DNA from: Saccoglossus kowalevskii
Lineage: Eukaryota > Hemichordata > Enteropneusta > Harrimaniidae
DNA: 36,313 nucleotides
Direction: 5' to 3'
Assembly (NCBI RefSeq): GCF_000003605.2
Contig: NW_003120921.1
Coordinates: 476,287-512,599 of the forward strand
Shown piece after piece: positions 33,939 through 36,313 of this stretch. The first letter of the stretch is position 1, and each line of letters begins with the position of its first letter. The translations under genes and the position numbers were made by a program. The notes below the pieces were generated by a model. The model ran no database searches. It saw only the letters and a list, made by a program, of their open reading frames with translations, and was not told where the DNA came from.

Positions 33939-36111
33939 TAATGGGAGCTGAATTCACACTTTTTTTTCTCATTAAAATCATACTTTTTTGGTTGTCATGT
34001 TATCAAAATCCCAATGAGAATACAAGTTCTATAAAGATTATTATATATTGTTCATCACAACACAAGGAATTCAATAACTATCTTGGTTTGCACGCATGCT
34101 TCTATTGCCCCCCCCCCCCACTCTTCTATATGCACATCTAATAGAGCTAATACGGTATCTGTTTTTTTCATCTGCATTAATTTTATAAAGTTTATGAAAA
34201 GAATATTTTGCCATAAATATTTTACAATAAAATTGTATAAACTTGCAATGCAAGATGCTAGCTTCAGTGTAAGATGGTACATCATATGTGGGCTCCATGA
34301 AAGGTTAATTATAATCTATTGCATTCAAGCTAGTATCGAGTACTTAAGATAATGACACCTGGTTGCCATGGTGATCAGTGTCAACACTCCGACATTGAAC
34401 AAAATGACTGCATCATATTGAAATTTCAGACCTTTTCATCATTTCGATTGACACAGTAAGATTGCTTGATATTTGTCGGATACAGATCTAACAGAAAATC
34501 TTTTTTTTTTCCCCTGGTCAATTGGTAATGCAAGGGTACGTAATCATCATTATGAAGATGATCAGTGCAAGCCATGCATGTTTTTTCGGACTGACAAAAG
34601 CAGTCTCTGTATACAATGTATGTACACCATTTTTCATCTTAATTGACAGGCCCCATCATGAATTACAGGTCCTGTAATATGGTACATACTCTTATTGAAT
34701 GTAAAATTATTTCTCCTTAGTTAAAAAAAAAAATACTCAATAGGAGAAATATGTATGCTGTGTTGCTAAATTAACAATCAGCATGAAAATTCCTACAGCA
34801 CTGTATGTCAATAGTCACTCAGAAGCAATTATTTTAATAGTCCAAATTGAAATGGCTGTGCGTTTCCAGTGGTTCTGGTTTTGTTTCATACCTTCTCCTG
34901 GGTATAAGGTTACTATGTTTATTTTTAGACAAAGTTAAAAATATCTTTGGAACCTGGCTAATTTCTGACCTTAATTTAAGTGATATTATGTCGACTGTCG
35001 CATAATGATATGAGGGGCGTTGTCCCATGGGAAAAACACAAAACACAGCCATCTTGTTTTTTGGAAAGCTTCCTCTTTGTGCATCTTAACTATTCACTTA
35101 TCTTTAATTTAGTCATAGTTACTAAAACTAAGGTACACAGTTTAATTGTCTATCATCCATTAGGACAATATTTAGGTTTTTGTGTCAAATGGTTACTATG
35201 TACAGCAAAATTTTAGCAGTTCTCCAGACTCGTAAATTGTGTCAGCGTGTTATATCCAGTAAAAGCGGTTGCCTGGATGGTGGTAAATGCAATTGTTTCG
35301 TATGACTGCCTTTGCTTTTATGTAAATGGGTACTTTGTGTAGTGTTTATACACCCATTTCATGGCAATATTTTTACTGAATTGCTGTAGAAGTCAGAACA
35401 TTATCTTCCTTGTTGCAATAGACCCTAGAAGCAAATAGCCGCCAAGATCTTGCTGAGAACAAGAATGCCACAAAACTTGTTTTTTTCCTCAAATAGTTAT
35501 TCTTTTCTGCCATCACTTCCACTGTTCCTTGTACATTTCCTTTTAAAAGTCGTAATAATCCCTCAGGTGTATTTGATGATCAAATTAACAGCTTAATAAT
35601 TGAGACCGGTCACTACAAAACGATCAATCAATGAGCCGTTATAATGACTCCCTAGGGAGAGCTAACAAAACGGACATTAATAATGCACTTTCCCTGGAAA
35701 CAACATGAACATTATGAACAGTAACACGCTGCAGATAAGGGCACAAAGGCTACTAGCTGTTTATCGATCAAAACATCTAAAAATTGAAAAGAATTTTTAA
35801 TTTCTCTTAATTGAGCCAATAATGAATTGTTACCTGCTTAACTGTAAAATTAATTTTATTTTATCAAAATGCTTGCTGGGGTCAGAAATTGCTTGAGTAA
35901 GGTAATAAAAAATTGACTCTTCCTGAGACCCTGCCGCCCAAAAGTTCATAGTTTAGTTTAACACTTTACCTGTGTGTAATAAATGTATTAACTTCCTTAT
36001 TTATGTGACACTCATTGACATTCAGTCAAGTTTGATGAATTGCTGTTTTCTAGAATGAATGAAAAGATGTGGTGTCCTTTTAAAATAACAAACTACAGAT
36101 ATCATATTTTT
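33939..36111 (+). other. PTBP1: PTBP intron 2, no gene seen
   Basis: Includes a run of twelve C residues at 34108-34119, followed by a lone CTAATAGAGCTAATACGGTA end motif at 34138. The interval 35560-35860 is unusually non-repetitive and rich in homeodomain-like ATCAATCAATGA and TTAATAATG sites. Overlapping frames on both strands at 33854-34352 are chance. Confidence 0.45.
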
Positions 36112-36116
36112 ATATA

Positions 36117-36313
36117 CCGTATTTGTCTTCAGTTAAGCGCCACCTTCAATTAGGCGCCAGTGCCACAAAAACTTTGTATTTTACACCTCAATTAAGCGCC
36201 AGACAAAGTTGAAATTTTGGCACGTAATGATCGTGAATTGGGCGCCGGCGGATCGACTACCGGTTACCGGTTCGTAGCGATGGACACGATCGCGGAAGTC
36301 CCTCGCTGTTACT
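36117..36313. mobile_element. CpG-rich element with repeated AATTAAGCGCCA motif, cut by window end
   Basis: After TACCGTATTTGTCTTCAG the motif [CG]A[AG]TTRRGCGCC recurs four times: CAGTTAAGCGCCACC (36131), CAATTAGGCGCCAGT (36149), CAATTAAGCGCCAGA (36188) and GAATTGGGCGCCGGC (36236). CpG-rich sequence follows to the edge (TACCGGTTACCGGTTCG). Repeated short motifs at an end are typical of transposase-binding sites in the terminal region of a DNA transposon. Only one end is present, so type and length are unknown. Confidence 0.6.

Noticed and set aside
34055..34352. Three overlapping frames of 75-89 codons on both strands
   Set aside because: They read through the C(12) run as Pro or Gly tracts and overlap each other; chance.
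1..36313. CRISPR arrays, operons, bacterial promoters or phage genes
   Set aside because: The window is eukaryotic: spliced exons, AATAAA signal, MITEs and a LINE. The satellite at 9216 has no spacers and is not a CRISPR array.

Overview
The window looks like nuclear DNA of a marine invertebrate animal. It is AT-rich and gene-poor, with spliced genes of vertebrate-like exon structure, many short inverted-repeat elements, a decayed LINE and a 50-base assembly gap. A hemichordate or other invertebrate deuterostome fits the repeats and the two recognisable genes, but the species is an inference. Almost all open frames longer than 60 codons appear to be chance frames in AT-rich non-coding DNA.

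Layout. Positions 1-5644 are probably the last intron of a plus-strand gene and hold a minisatellite, two copies of a palindromic MITE (family A), another inverted-repeat element and degenerate repeats. Positions 5645-5903 are the terminal coding exon of holocytochrome c-type synthase (HCCS), with a polyadenylation signal at 5972. Positions 5980-17200 are intergenic. They carry MITE families A and B, a satellite with higher-order A-B-C structure (9216-9643), an inverted-repeat element with an apparent 6-bp target duplication (13899-14257), a broken 3' end of a LINE (15240-16010), a 'Tagctcc-hairpin' repeat (16127-16870) and the gap (16899-16948).

At 17200-17450 a CpG-richer promoter/5'UTR leads into an 11-nt coding exon, and a 37-nt second coding exon follows at 18361-18397. 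Spliced, they encode M-M-D-G-I-S-A-V-D-I-S-A-A-G-T-K. This matches the N terminus and both exon boundaries of polypyrimidine tract-binding protein (PTBP1/2). I could not find the third exon, so 18398-36313 is read as one intron of at least 17.9 kb, filled with further MITEs, CpG-rich repeats, a Harbinger-like or other terminal-inverted-repeat element near 33.3-33.9 kb and the start of a CpG-rich element at the right edge.

The two genes lie head-to-tail on the plus strand. HCCS attaches haem to cytochrome c in mitochondria and PTBP is a nuclear splicing regulator, so nothing links them functionally. I found no new protein system. The most interesting material is the repeat biology: two MITE families with a common terminal design, a patterned satellite, a repeat pair that records CpG decay, and the unusually long PTBP intron.
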